Origin: Aphrophora alni
Taxonomy: Eukaryota > Arthropoda > Insecta > Hemiptera > Aphrophoridae
Assembly: GCA_963513935.1 (NCBI GenBank)
Contig: OY740771.1
Location: 19,141,349-19,205,348 of the forward strand
Reading direction: 5' to 3'
DNA: 64,000 nt
The position numbers and the translations under genes were made by a program. Below are positions 39,140-51,436 of this stretch, piece after piece; position 1 is the stretch's first letter; each line of letters begins with the position of its first letter. The notes below the pieces were generated by a model, which saw only the letters and a list, made by a program, of their open reading frames with translations, did no database searches and had not been told where the DNA came from.

Positions 39140-40431
39140 GACTCGTGGGAATTGATGAAGTCAACAAAAAACTAAAAGTATTTAAGTAGGTCTAGAAGGG
39201 GTCATTTAGAGTTAGTGGGAAATATGTAATTACTTTCAGCTCTGGATAAAGTTAAACCTTTATAACGTATATATTATTATCTCACCTTATCAATGACGTA
39301 ATAAATTGTTCTACTTGTATTTGCAAAAAACATTGTTAAGGGTATTCACAGATTGTGAAATTAATGCAGTTCCTTGTGTAGTGTTTATAAATCAATATTA
39401 TGTAAGTTGTTTTAATTTTTTGATATACTATAGTTGTTTTATCATTTTCAAATATTAAACCAAAAACATAACCAATGATGAGAAGTAGATTTATCTTTTC
39501 ATAATAATTTCTACATTTATCTGCATCTTTGGCGCAACATACCAGTACTGGGTTTGGGCTTCCATCAACAGCCACTATAACTTGACTGTTTCCTGTACAA
39601 AACATTCCTTCTATCCAAAATCATTCGATCCAACCATTATTTCATCGATCTTCCGAATTTAATCTTTCTATGAAACACTTTCATCATATGCTTATTTGGG
39701 ATCTCCTATTCGTCCTATCGTACAACAGAGCCATCCCATCGGAGTTTTCCTACCGGCATGTATCAGGCTAAATCAAAATATCTGCAGGTCTCGTAAGTTG
39801 GTATAACGGTCCCGTGGTTGTTTACGACCTCTTTCTTAAAACTGGATAAACTAAGTCAAAACTTTTTTTTGCAAAATGTATAATTTTATTGACTTTTAAA
39901 AAGATGGAACACTTTACCTAATTACATTTTAAAATTTTCAGCCTCTCCCTTCCCATATACAAATATGCCTTTTAGAATATTTTCCTTAAATTATAGTATA
40001 GATAAAACCAAAGAGACAAAATAATAAATTTTATTTTCATCCAAACCAATTTAACACAGTTTCATAGTGAAATGCAACTGCTGATTTAGCCTGTACTTTA
40101 AAGTTCAGCTTATTTCCAGTAGGATTTGACTGCTTATCCGCCATGGCATTTGGATATATCAAAATTTAGGTCAAAGGGGAAATTTTAAAATATCGGGTTT
40201 ATTTTTGACCTCCGTCTTGGTGTGCTATAGTTTCGTTCACAAATTTTAGTTTAATTCTTTTGTATGATTTTTGACAGATGACGTGAGTGAAAAAATAGGA
40301 TTTTAGTGTACAGAAAGATACACTCGCGAATCCACATATTTACCCAATTTTCGTTTTTACCCTCATGACCATCATCGCTTAAAAAAAAAAAAAAAAAAAA
40401 ATAGGGACTCTTAACACTAGATAACTCCAAT

Positions 40432-40562
40432 ACCGTCCGGGATGAAAGAGAAGAAGAGGTGGTTAAAAGAGACCTGATAGAAGGATAAAAGAAAGTGATC
40501 TAACACAAGACTAAAAGAAGAAAGTGTAGATCTAGCTAGGTTAATCTGAATTGCCAGACCTG
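40432..40562 (-). repeat. Dispersed 150-bp repeat, copy 6
   Basis: Minus strand. Complements of AGGTCTCTTTTAACC, ATCCTTCTATCAGG, TTAGTCTTGTGTTAGATC and CTAGCTAGATCTACAC are recognisable. Confidence 0.62.
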
Positions 40563-42418
40563 TACTCACTATAAATAATTACTTGAGAATTTAATCTTAC
40601 AAATTATTACAAAATATATATTATTTTTACTTCATAAAGAAAACTATTACCAAATTTGAAATTGAAAACGTTATTCCAGTTTTTATAAAGTAAACTTAGT
40701 GTGCCTTTTAATAACTCGACGTAAAATTAAACTTTGGTGTTTCTTTTCCCAGTGCAGAGACTTCTATTAAACTTTATGAAATTTTAAATAGCTCAAGTCT
40801 TTGAGGACAAGGGATGTGAAGGAGTGGGGAGTATGAAGGCACTACCTACGTAATGGTGTGTTAAACATTGAACGGGATAATATATTTACTATAATTTTGG
40901 CATAGATCATATAAGTCGGACTTTTAAACCACCAGCAGAAATAATTAATTTAAACTATAAAACATGGTTTGTTGTTAAAATCCCAGTAAATACTCTTTGC
41001 ATTTGCTAAGAAAACAAAACTGTTTTACATATTAGTGGACGATGTCAGATATTGGTAAATGTTCAAAAACTTCGACTTTATGAAAAAGAATTGACAAAAT
41101 TTGAATTGGACACTTATAGGAACGTGCAGGATTGGCGAAACTAAGTACATACCTAAAAAATGTTTGGAAAATAAGATGTAATCTAATTAATGAAATGAAT
41201 GTTTCAGAAAACCTAGTAATTTGTTTTCACTTAAAATTTGTAGTTACAAATTTTTTCTAAAAATTATATTCTATATATATTCGTTACAAGTGTATATTCT
41301 TTCACTTATTAATTACAACATGTACTTAAGAGAAATTATTTTATCATTAATAGTCTTCAGATAATAATTATCAGTCTTGATTTATACAGTGAAAAATATA
41401 GAATTTTTGAACATATACGATAACTAGTATCTTTTTTGGTTTATTATTTTATTGGTTAACAGTATTTTATATTTTGTTGTGATTTTTATGTTAGATCAAA
41501 GTAAAAACTCAATATAATTTAGTCCCTTTTAGTTGTTACATTTATTTAACTGATTATTTTCTTATGTTAGTGTAATAATTTGACACATTATTTTATGTCT
41601 CAGACATCGTTTCCTGTGCTTTTGTTTTGTTTTTTGACACACTAACTAACAAAATTAGAGTTTACCAAATAATAATACAGCTATTGCAATAACAGTATCC
41701 ATTGATATACTGTTCAATAATTTTATTTGTCGTTTTATGCAGTGTTTAATTAATATCACAAAATTATATTTATTTTATTTAAATTTGTTAAGCGATTTCT
41801 TTACTTTTTACAATAGTTTATAATTTATTATTTATAAATATTTGTATATTTTGTGGAATATGTAATATTATTGTTGAGACTAGAATATCCACCCCCATTA
41901 ACATAATATTAAATTATTTTCAACTTTTTGGTGAATGTGTAGGTACAAAATTGTATCATACTTACAAACAAATGACGTCACACCTCTAGAGTGCAAGATA
42001 TATTAAAATTACTTAATGAGGCAATCCTTTGTCAAGTCGGAATGAAATGAGAAAATTCTAAGATAAATTATATGACATTTAGACGTTTTACCTCTTGTAA
42101 AAATAAAATATCCTTGTGCTCAAACATTGTATTAAAGTTTCCATATTAACGTATATAAAATTTATTCTTCATAATATTCTAAAAAAAAAATGGCTGATAT
42201 ATAGTTTATTTATTTATTTTTTTAATTGGGCTGTGATAGCCTCCGTCAGAGGCCTCACCGACGTCGACCTGTAGGTCTGATATATAGTTACGGATAAAAT
42301 TTTAATATACACCATGAACACGGTCTCAGAAAGTAGAATGACTGAAAATAGACTAAAGTTATAATATTTGCATTATAGTACTTACGTCAAGCAGTCTTTG
42401 TTGTTGATATTTAATGTG

Positions 42419-42461
42419 TCATTACAGTTGTTTCAGTATTATCAATAATATCATCAGATGA
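42419..42461 (-). ncRNA. Hammerhead-ribozyme-like sequence, left arm of element (g)
   Basis: On the minus strand TCAT (42458-42461) pairs with ATGA (42419-42422) as a 4-bp stem I. The core CTGATGA is intact (42451-42457). Stem II is TATTAT/ATAATA followed by two unpaired bases. GAAAC is followed by loop AACT and GTA, so stem III is two pairs and cleavage would fall after 42423. All invariant core bases are present. The two extra bases next to stem II are the main doubt. Confidence 0.6.
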
Positions 42462-42565
42462 TAAAACACTCACACGCAAACACTAATATACAATACACAC
42501 AATTAATTAAAGTTAAAACAATGTTCATTGTGTCATGTGGCCACATCCTAACTAGTTTTTATCAT

Positions 42566-42609
42566 TGTATCTGATGATGCTATTGGTAATACTGAAACAA
42601 CTGTAATGA
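42566..42609 (+). ncRNA. Hammerhead-ribozyme-like sequence, right arm of element (g)
   Basis: CTGATGA is intact at 42571-42577. GAAACAACTGTA is identical to the left arm. Stem II is reduced to TATT/AATA, and stem I to about three pairs including a G-U. It looks like a more eroded version of the left-arm copy. Confidence 0.5.
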
Positions 42610-42753
42610 CACATTAAATATCAACAGATAGACTGCTTCACGTAAGTACTATAATGCAAATATTATTACAAATAAACGTAAGGCGATATGAAAATTATAA
42701 AGTTATAAACAACAAAATGTTACAATCTAGTTGAGCACTGTGGTGAAATTCAC

Positions 42754-43048
42754 AATAATAATTCGAATTTTCTCTTAACCACAATCACTGGAACTTAATA
42801 AAACACAATTATCTAATAAATAAATTGTTCTTTATTAATTCTATCTTGTTAATATTATTTTATTCTAGTAATAGATATGTAGGTTAGATTTAGTTTATAA
42901 GCAAGACCCTCCGATGATGATAACCATGTTATCGAAATGTACATCAGGGCATTAAGTGGATATATTTAATAAAGAACAATTTATTAGATAATGGTGTTTT
43001 ATTAAGTTCCAGTCATTGTGGTTAGGGGAAAATTCGAATTATTATTAA
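42754..43048 (+). mobile_element. Inverted-repeat element carrying hammerhead (h)
   Basis: Arms 42754-42838 and 42967-43048 are inverted copies of about 82 bases with few differences. They flank a plus-strand hammerhead at 42907-42949. Unlike elements (c) and (g), only the centre, not the arms, holds the ribozyme-like core. No coding capacity is seen. Confidence 0.8.
42907..42949 (+). ncRNA. Hammerhead-ribozyme-like sequence (h)
   Basis: Stem I pairs CCCT (42907-42910) with AGGG (42946-42949), 4 bp perfect. The core is CCGATGA, one change from CUGAUGA at U4. Stem II is a perfect 6-bp GATAAC/GTTATC with loop CAT. GAAATGTACATC gives stem III AU/AU (or three pairs) and cleavage after AUC at 42945. 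All three helices form in cis. Confidence 0.68.
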
Positions 43049-46000
43049 CAAAATGTTCTTTACTTTTTCCAAAGAACATTAAAAACATACATAAATATAC
43101 TCCTGTATTTGCCCTTCTAAGCAAAGCATAGATTCCGTGAGATGATTTACAGTATGTTGATGTAGCCTGGGAATAAGTGCATCACTTCTAAGCACTTCCA
43201 TGGAATCCAACTCAACTCGAAATGACAGTTGTTGACAGGTATATTTTCCTCTTAGTCGTCGCGCCTTCCTTGAATTATTACTTTTTAATCTCAGTAGTGA
43301 AAGATACAACGTGTCATGATATGAAATAATTCATACTAGCCAAAATAAGATAGATTTTTGTTTGATATTGAAAGAGTATCCACTGCACAAGGACAAATCA
43401 AGATGGCCGCCAAAAACCATTCGAAGCAATAGTATAAACACAGATATGTAAAATAAATTCACAGATTTTTACAACTGAAGTATTTTATTGCAGCCCTATG
43501 GTAGTTTTTTTTGTTGTATACCGATAAATTATGAATCGGGTATTTTGGAGAGTTAGCTACCTATTACTTTTTGTTTAGTTCCTTAATATCCACACAACCC
43601 AAATATCTTCAAAATAATTTTGAGAATCGAAAACGGAATTTCTCTTTTGGAAGTTACTTCCAAATATTGAGTTATATGAAAAAGCAAAAACGAATTAGTT
43701 TTTTAAAGATGTTCTACTTGATAAATACAATTATTTTGCATTTATAACACAAATTTTTTTTGACATCTTTAATATCTAAAACTCCATCTTCAATTTAATA
43801 TATTTTACTATATGACTTTATTTTGTTTTATTATCTACGCCTTAGTAATCTTAAACAGCAATACACAAAATGAAAAACAGAATTGTACTAAAAACATGCA
43901 ACTGGTAAATAGTAGAGCGACTTCTGTTGGAGGAGGACAACACCACATTAGTGGATATTAAACGCTGATTGCGATAGAATTGAAAGTCGGGGAAGGGTTA
44001 AAGGAAGTTTTGTTAATTGGATTATAAGTAGGTTTGCGATGAAAATGGTAATTTATGAACAAAAAGCCGAGGAGCTTAGCAGAAGGCGATTGTGAGGTGG
44101 GGGGGGGATAGAGAGCTAATCTCGGAATAATTCGCTGAGAATATTCTTAGTATGGAAAGGATAAATGCTTTGTTGTGTAATATTTAATGTGTTTGTGCTT
44201 GTAGTATTATAGATTGCACAAACTTTCTCACTTACAAACCCTAAAAACGAACGAAAACTAATCGTCACCAAAATTGTCGGTTCTTTAGTGGTCAATTAAA
44301 AAGTAACAATGATTTAAGAGTCTTTGAAAAATTGTCCTTTTAATGGCGGCGGTCGAGGTACATTTTGGTTTTTGCCAATTATTCCGAAGCCGTAATTTTG
44401 TTTTTGATTGCATTCTTCTAACGTGTTTGGCGTCTATAATATTCACATTTAAGTAAAATTTGAACGAAAACAATAAATACGATTTTGACAACTTCCGTCT
44501 TTTATAACGATCACATGACCTTTGTTTTTGAACCCATGAACCGACATTTTTGACCCATTTGATTGTTTTTGTTTCCGTTTTTAGAGGGTATACTTGAACT
44601 ACGTGATTGGGCAATAGATGTTTATATTTCACTGATATTTCGGTATGGCCGATTTTGTGAAATTACGTCTTTTATAACAGCTAAACGGAGGATTTTTATT
44701 ATTTTTTTATCTAGCGACATATTTCGGTCAATATATCTCCAGTTACATTGACTTTTTGATCCATAATATTATGCTTCCTATACAATGTATGGATGGGAAA
44801 GTAAAATATCAAATATATACTTAATGTCTTTACTTTTTAAAATCAATATATGAATTTAAATAGTTATAGGCCTAATATAGTTATACCTGTTTTAAAAACT
44901 CCTTTTCTTCATTTCCAATCTATTTCAACCTTCTATCCAATTTCAATTCTTTCTCTGATTTATTTAAATCATCTCACAGATTTAACATATAACATTAACA
45001 ATGACGTTTTGGTAAATATTCGTACAAAAAAAAACCAAAAAAAAAACACTTTATCGTAAGACCCAATTTTGGCCTAAACCTGATAGACGGTTTTTGTGTG
45101 GTCAGTCTACCTTATTATATGTCCCGCCCCACTTTTCATAAAAATACTGGACACCACTGAATTGTTTTTACGCCCCTGTTAATGTTACGGATGGTCTGCA
45201 ACTAATGCAAGGTGCTTTGACTTCCACCACTGGGTCTAAACAGACGTAGGTACTTTAAATCTTCAGTAGATACACATTATCTAGCTATACATACATATAT
45301 GAGTTCATACAAATAGTTACATAAAATCTGTTCATTAGATTTTCATTTTAGGACTGAAGATTTAAAACTGTCATTATGTGCAAAATACCCCTTCTGTCTG
45401 TATCTGAAAAAAATGATGTAAGCTGGCTTTACCGTAAATATATTTAATCTTATGGACTGCTCTGTAGGTGTAAGATTATTTTATGCAGTAACACGGGCCT
45501 TTAGTAGTGCCTATAGTTTCAGACAAAGCGAACATTCTGATCCAGGGTAGAAATGTCAAAATACCATACATTATTGACATTAGTGAATTAAAAAAAAAAA
45601 AACAAAAAAAAAACGATTTTAGTAAATTCCAAGCTTTATGGTTCAATATAAACTGCAGAAAATATGTCGGACTATCAAAACCAAAATTGATTACCGTGTA
45701 TTAATTTTACGTATTAAGCTAAATTTAGAGTTTTTATTTTGGTCATAAACTTTCACATCACACCAATATTTTATTCAAATTTCAAAAATATTTGTGTTTA
45801 AAATGTATTTTTGAAACTGTGTCTAATATTGAAGTCAAAATGAAATGTATATCAGTGAAAATTTACTACATATTCCAAGACTGTAGTATTGTGTGACACA
45901 AAGCCATGTTACAACATTTACAAGAGATGCTCACAACACAGAAACTCACCAGTTCTCACCGCCCTGTTCGCAACCTCCAACTTTTAATTAAATGTATAAC

Positions 46001-46218
46001 TTTTCTTTAACACCATCAAGTTTTCCTCCAGTTACTAATTGAAAGTGACTTTTTCTATTTTCTCCGACATTCTATTCTTCTTCTTTTTTGAAATCTTGTT
46101 AAAAAAAGAAACAAAAATATCGAAAAGAAAGAAATAAAAATCTGGTAAAGTTGGTGTTTTTACTTTTATTTTAAGTAATATTATTTCTATATACATATAT
46201 TCATTTTTTATATTATTT

Positions 46219-46255
<37 letters not shown>

Positions 46256-46439
46256 TAATATACATCTTTCTATGAGCTTAGTTTCACACATTCATGTTTT
46301 GTCTACGCCAGTATTATTTTATCATCTAGTTTCTTCTGGTGTTTTCTTTATCTGGATAATATTTCTTCTGTTTTATTTATTGTCTATAGTCAAATACTTT
46401 ACCTCATTTTCTTCCGAAACCAGTGCTTATCGTCGGTAT
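43049..46439. other. AT-rich DNA, unrecognised frames only
   Basis: The 115-residue minus frame at 44285-44632 is basic and lacks motifs. 44100 has a G run. 45507-45704 begins next to an acceptor-like TAGTTTCAG and runs into A-rich tracts at 45589-45615, as a retroposed scrap might. Confidence 0.45.
46220..46253. repeat. (GT)n microsatellite
   Basis: About 34 bases of TG repeats with one early GA interruption. Confidence 0.95.
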
Positions 46440-46930
46440 TTTCATATTTTACTCTAATTTGTCAAAATGTTTCGGTAGTCTTCTTTAAACCAATTCGTAT
46501 GCATTTCTTTTTGTGATAACATCGGATCTTCTTCGCCAATTTTTACACGCTCATTCTTTTCTGGTGTCCGAAGAATGTTGTTTCCTTTTTGACATAGTTG
46601 TCGTTTTCCCCCATAAACTTTTCATACTTGGTTTTTCCTCAGGTGGTAGGTAAATTCTCCTGAAGTTGTCTTCATGAGTACTAGGATTTTCCTTAAAAAG
46701 GTTTACTCTTCTTCCTCTAATTCTGCTTTCTTCTTGATATCGTTACTACTGCGTAGCCTACAGGTTCTCTGGTTTTACTAAGCTGTTGTTGTGTTTATAT
46801 TTCTTTTAATACGAAAGTGATTTGGACCTACTATTATTCTGATGGGTTTTGAAGGGTGTTTACACCTTTCAGTTTCTCTGTTCCATTGTTGTTTCCGTTA
46901 ATATTCGGTTTTCGTATCTTCCCTAGCTAC
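46440..46930 (-). pseudogene. Decayed LINE reverse transcriptase C-terminus (RTE-like)
   Basis: On the minus strand the fragments LRKIL (about 46685), TTSGEF (about 46660), VKKETTFFGHQKRMS (about 46550-46600) and NWFKEDYRNIL (about 46465-46500) appear in the order typical of the C-terminal part of RTE/Jockey-type LINEs, where a FFGH-x-x-RM motif and a final W-F-x-E-x-x-x-D-L segment recur. The pieces lie in different frames and stops intervene, so it is a relic. Upstream sequence to 46930 is purine-rich on this strand and probably belongs to it, without clear motifs. Confidence 0.5.
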
Positions 46931-47015
46931 TTAAAGTTTCAGAACCTTATCAATCAGTCGGTAAACTATTCAACAAAGATATGATAAAATTAATTAGAGA
47001 AATTACAAGTGGAAT

Positions 47016-47067
<52 letters not shown>

Positions 47068-50000
47068 GTACTACTAAAATACGTTTAAAATAGGTCTTAC
47101 AAAAAAAAGTAAAAAGAGTAATACAGTAAATCATTTAATTTTAAAATTTCTATTCTCAAATACATTCTGAGGCTCTCTAAGTAAAATAAAAGTCATTACA
47201 AATTTTGTTTTGTTTTGCATGTCTTTAAATTGAAATGTTTCCAAAACGTTTCAACCGGTTTTGTTCTTACATGTAAACAACTTGTAATTCTACCAAGCTT
47301 TTTCTTTTGAATCAAAACTTTAATGTACCTCAATAAGATAAAAATATAAAGTGATTAATGTCTTAAAACATGCTTAAAGTTTTTTCTGAAGTACAGCCTT
47401 TAGGTTAATTAACTAATCTCTTCTACGTGTTATCCATAATAGAGTTATGGATTATTAAAAAAATGAAATTTCTTCTAAACGTAGCTTTAAAATTAGATTT
47501 ACCATAAATTACGAACTGTGGTATATTTTAGACATTTAAATTTACATTTAAACAAAAATAAAGACAGATTGTGAGAAAATTAGGTTTGAGGTGACTTTAT
47601 TATTGTCTTAAATATTTGTAATTTACCTTTGAAAATACATCCACACACATAAAAAAAGTTTGAATACTGTATTTCTTCAAAAACTGTTCAATCTTTTTGA
47701 GTTGAAGAGTTATTTAGACGGACAATTGCATGAACTATATATACTCTATACGTGTCTAGTATACACTTTGTACAAATAAACCAGTCATTATTAACTCTAT
47801 GAGTAATATAATTATATTAAACGTATGAGAAATAATTACAAGAGTTGTTAATTAAGTTACAGATAATTTTATATTCATAGTTTACCCTAGTGTCACAGTT
47901 TAATTTGTAGATTAACCTTATGTTTATAATACACCCACAAACACCAGGTGCACCTAATTACTGCAACCTAATTTAAGTTAAGCTGACATTGTGACCAACT
48001 TACGAATTGCTCATCAAAACATTCATAAGTGAGAGACAGCAAGCATGAGATTTGTTATAGAGATGATTAATTACAGACTATTAATTACTTTTGTCCAACT
48101 AGATATACGTCTTTATTTAATATTGTAATTTAGTTATTAAAATTTTTCACATATATTATTTAAAGCAAAGGTAAATGCTCTAAAATGTTTGTATATCCAA
48201 CACATGCTTTACAATTGAATTGAGACAGACATCAAATTCAAACATTAACAAACATTAATGTTATATATTTATTCAATATCAATTATATATAAAAAAAAAA
48301 AAAATTTACGAATCTTTTGCCCGCCCGTAATGTAATTATGTCGATTTAGTGTAATTATCCCTCAAAATCCAGGTCGATTTGTTGATAGTCTCGTGGCAAC
48401 TTCAGATCAAACTGGATTGGATTTTCTGGTGGTGTGTTTAAGCGGAGGGATGTGCAATGGATATAACTGAAGATATGGCTGTAACTATGTAGTAAAAGAT
48501 ATGTATATTGATAATCTGATCCTGTATTTCTTACATTGATAGGTTATGATTTCTGGAGGGTCTTAAATCTTAGTCAGAAGCTTTATGTTTGATGTAGTTT
48601 TTCAAATGCGAAGGTTCTCTAAAGGTCTTAATGAGACTGATGAAAAGAAACTCTCACGAAGAAGAAGTGTCAGTGAGTTTCTTCAGTCAGTGTAAAAGAC
48701 TGACACTCTTAAACTAAGGGACATCCAAGAACTCAAGAAAAGGAATTAGATGTCTGCAAGAAACCATTTAAAACCATCCACGACAAGTACATAGTAAGAG
48801 CTGTATTACATGTCGAGTAGATGTAGTTGTAAACTAGGAGTTGAGATTAAAATACGCTTCATTGGTCTTCCTACTCGCACATGAAAGTTGATTCATGGGA
48901 TGGGGAAGATTTGACCTCCAAGATGATCATAGATTGTGCAAGAGTTTTGTAAAAAGAATTATTATCCAAATAGAGAACACAGCTAATATCTGTGTATAAG
49001 TGGAGAAGGTAGGGGAGTCCCTGGTCGCAATATAACAACAACAATAAAGTTTTCCTCGAACAGGTCATATATGTTACCAATTTCACAAAAAAGAAGGTTA
49101 ATACACATTTTTCTGTTTACATTCCTTTCCCTATTTATTATAACACAATTTTACCCAGTTCTAATCAATCCATAGGATTCTTGATCTTTGCTTTAAATAC
49201 ATCTTTCATATACAAACAACAAGAATACCATTTATAAGATCCTAATACTATACGTATTACAGCGAAGTATAAACTCTCCATTGATTCCAAACTCTCCGTG
49301 TTTTCTCGGCTCATCCTCTCATTTACATTTATATTGCCGTGTTCCGCACAAAATTGATTCAACCTGGCGTTTTATTAATACCAATTGAGTTGGGAACTTT
49401 AATTGACTTTATTGATTGTGCTCTTATTTAAAACCACTTCACGTGTATTTGACGCTCTTTGTAATCATTATTCACTTCGGTTTCAATTTAGATATTCTAT
49501 TGAGTGAGTTTTAGGTATTTGTAAAATACCTCAATGTTGCAGTGAAATAAATGTGTGATAATAGATTTAGTTTTATTTCATGGTAATAGATTGAACGGTA
49601 TAACACTAAATTGTAACTTTTATAAATAATATTCTTTATCAAGTCGAAATACATGCTTTGTTGAATTGATCAAAAATACATCCTTGTAGATTTCGTAAAA
49701 GATTTTGAATTTAACATTTTTGTTTCAACTTTATGTTACAAGACAGGATTTCAAAATAGATTTCATATTGTTTAAACCATACATAGGTTCTATATACGAT
49801 AGGTAGTTTATAAAATATAAAAATAAGACTTGAGGGACTGAAAATTGTTAATTGAAACACATCAAGACCTACTGATTGATTGTGTCACTGGAGTATTCAC
49901 GAGCTCCAAAGGGTATTTCGGATGCTGGATCCTGGAATAAAATTTGAATGGGATGATAATTACGGACGGATCATAAAGAACTCCCAAATCAGTGGATTTA

Positions 50001-51238
50001 ATCGAAAAGAAGGATAGATGAATCATCTTTGTGTTCTGTTTTTGTCAAGGATTAAAGTACATTTAAAATGCAAACAGCCAACCAAATCAAAATCTCCATC
50101 TAAACAAACATCATGTCTACAATTTTTAACGTTCTCACAATATTAGCTTGCCGTATTGCATGCTCTGAACTCCTCCTATATTAGCGCAATGTGAACCTGA
50201 ATCAACAAAATTAAAACTGTTCAACCCACATATGAAGCCTCATATCACTGTATGCTCTGAGACTCTTCTTAGGTATAAATTCAATCCCCCAATTTAAGGT
50301 GACTATTTAAGTAACAGTATTAATTGTTAAAAAACTTTAAAATCCCAATATTTTTATTTTATTTATCTTAGTATTTAAAACTAAAAAGTACTGGGTCCTC
50401 TAAGAAGACCCGATTTCAAATCTCCAGACAAGTTGAAATGTTGAGCTTACTATACATTATAGCGCGCAAAATGGAAGTGAACACAAACTTGGTCCTCTAC
50501 GAAGAACCTGCTTCACCTCTCCAGGCATGTTCTTATATTGCATTCACATTAAGACAAGCTTCAGTACCGTGTTTCCTATTTAACAAATTAATGATTTCCG
50601 GTTTCAAAACAAAGATATCAATTAATCTACATATTGAAAATCTTTTATTAGCGTGTAACGCATATTCTAGTAATGGTAAGGATATGGTAAAGGATCAATA
50701 ACATGTTTAGTTATTGGATCAGATACCAAAACAATAGCTCTGCGGTTATTGCGGATTTGAGAGGCGGTATAGTGCACACCCTTCTCTCTATTGGAGATGC
50801 ACACCACACAATGTATTATGTTTCACTAAAATTATACTGTACCAAAACAATACCTCTAACAACACCCGATTTGGTTTCATAATTGTATTTCAGGTTTGGG
50901 TTTTGTTGTTAAATTCACCACCAACTGTACAACGTAGAAACAACTGTATTAAATAATAAACTTTAATTTATAACATCGTATAGAGTGTGTTTATTGTGAG
51001 GGTCCAAGTATACATCTCCTTTTGTAGTTATAACGTATTGATAACCAAGAAGTATATTTTTATAATATACGCTGTAGTATGCAGTTAAAATACTCTCTTA
51101 TCTCAGATGCAGAACTTCAAAAGCGCCCTTGATTGTTATAGTATTTATATAGCGTAATTGCTTCCATGAAATGAAAGCCTGATGAAGAGGGTTTGTACAA
51201 TATTGACAAACTTCAATTTCTTGTAACAAATAAATATA
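46931..51238. other. AT-rich DNA without a recognised gene
   Basis: A small hairpin (AGTGTCAGT near 48667 with ACTGACACT near 48699) is present. 50400-50530 holds two related blocks with GGTCCTCTA and CTCTCCAG or ATCTCCAG. No domain is recognised in the 87-residue frame at 50438-50701. Confidence 0.45.
47015..47062. repeat. (TA)n microsatellite
   Basis: A TA run of about 48 bases with one AA interruption. Confidence 0.95.
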
Positions 51239-51436
51239 TACAATAATATTTCAAGTGAAAAATATACGACCTAGACTGGGAATCGAACCCAGGACCTTTG
51301 GCTTTACGCGCCAATGCTCTACCAACCGAGCTATCCTAGTCGCTTCCCAGCACAGGGCGTAGATTTCTCACTTGACTTTTTACGTTTATTGCTGCAATTT
51401 TGAGGTCGTATATTTTTCACTTGAAATATTATTGTA
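51239..51436. mobile_element. Inverted-repeat element with internal tRNA-like sequence
   Basis: Bases 51239-51272 and 51403-51436 are perfect inverted copies (34 of 34; one more outer base pair matches). Between them lie a tRNA-like sequence and about 60 unique bases. The inner edge of the left repeat overlaps the 3' acceptor strand of the tRNA-like sequence. No other copy was seen in the window and no target-site duplication is evident. Confidence 0.8.
51269..51340 (-). tRNA. tRNA-like sequence or tRNA pseudogene (anticodon position GTA, would be Tyr)
   Basis: On the minus strand a full cloverleaf can be drawn. The acceptor is ACTAGGA/TCTAGGT with one A-A mismatch and two G-U pairs. TA sits at positions 8-9, then D arm GCTC/GAGC, anticodon stem TTGGC/GCCAA with a 7-base loop, a 5-base variable loop, T arm CTGGG/CCCAG and loop TTCGATT. 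A-box and B-box sequences (TAGCTCGGTTGGTAGAGC and GGTTCGATTCC) look intact for Pol III. The anticodon loop has C where U33 is invariant and there is no intron, unlike eukaryotic tRNA-Tyr. It is therefore better read as a tRNA-derived repeat (SINE head) or pseudogene than a working tRNA. Confidence 0.65.

Larger units (their letters stand above)
36844..42361. other. AT-rich DNA with only weak exon candidates
   Basis: Holds the 51-codon ORF at 38984, a short minus-strand exon-like piece at 39543-39592 and a dispersed repeat. A GC-rich patch sits at 38520-38560. Nothing further is recognised. Confidence 0.5.
42362..42666. mobile_element. Palindromic foldback element with a hammerhead-like core in each arm (g)
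   Basis: Arms 42362-42466 and 42556-42666 are inverted copies of about 105 bases with some mismatches and a spacer of about 90 bases. Each arm contains CTGATGA, a stem-loop and GAAACAACTGTA reading away from the centre. No ORF is present. The element ends about 90 bases before element (h). Confidence 0.8.

Noticed and set aside
44285..44632. 115-residue basic minus-strand frame
   Set aside because: No recognisable motif, signal peptide or splice context. Its surroundings look like degraded repeat sequence.
48667..48707. 9-bp hairpin AGTGTCAGT/ACTGACACT
   Set aside because: The loop and context give no sign of a microRNA or regulatory RNA. Hairpins of this size are expected by chance in 64 kb.
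51178..51213. CTGATGA followed by a hairpin, next to the tRNA-like element
   Set aside because: The expected GAAAC is replaced by CAAAC and no stem III or cleavage triplet forms.
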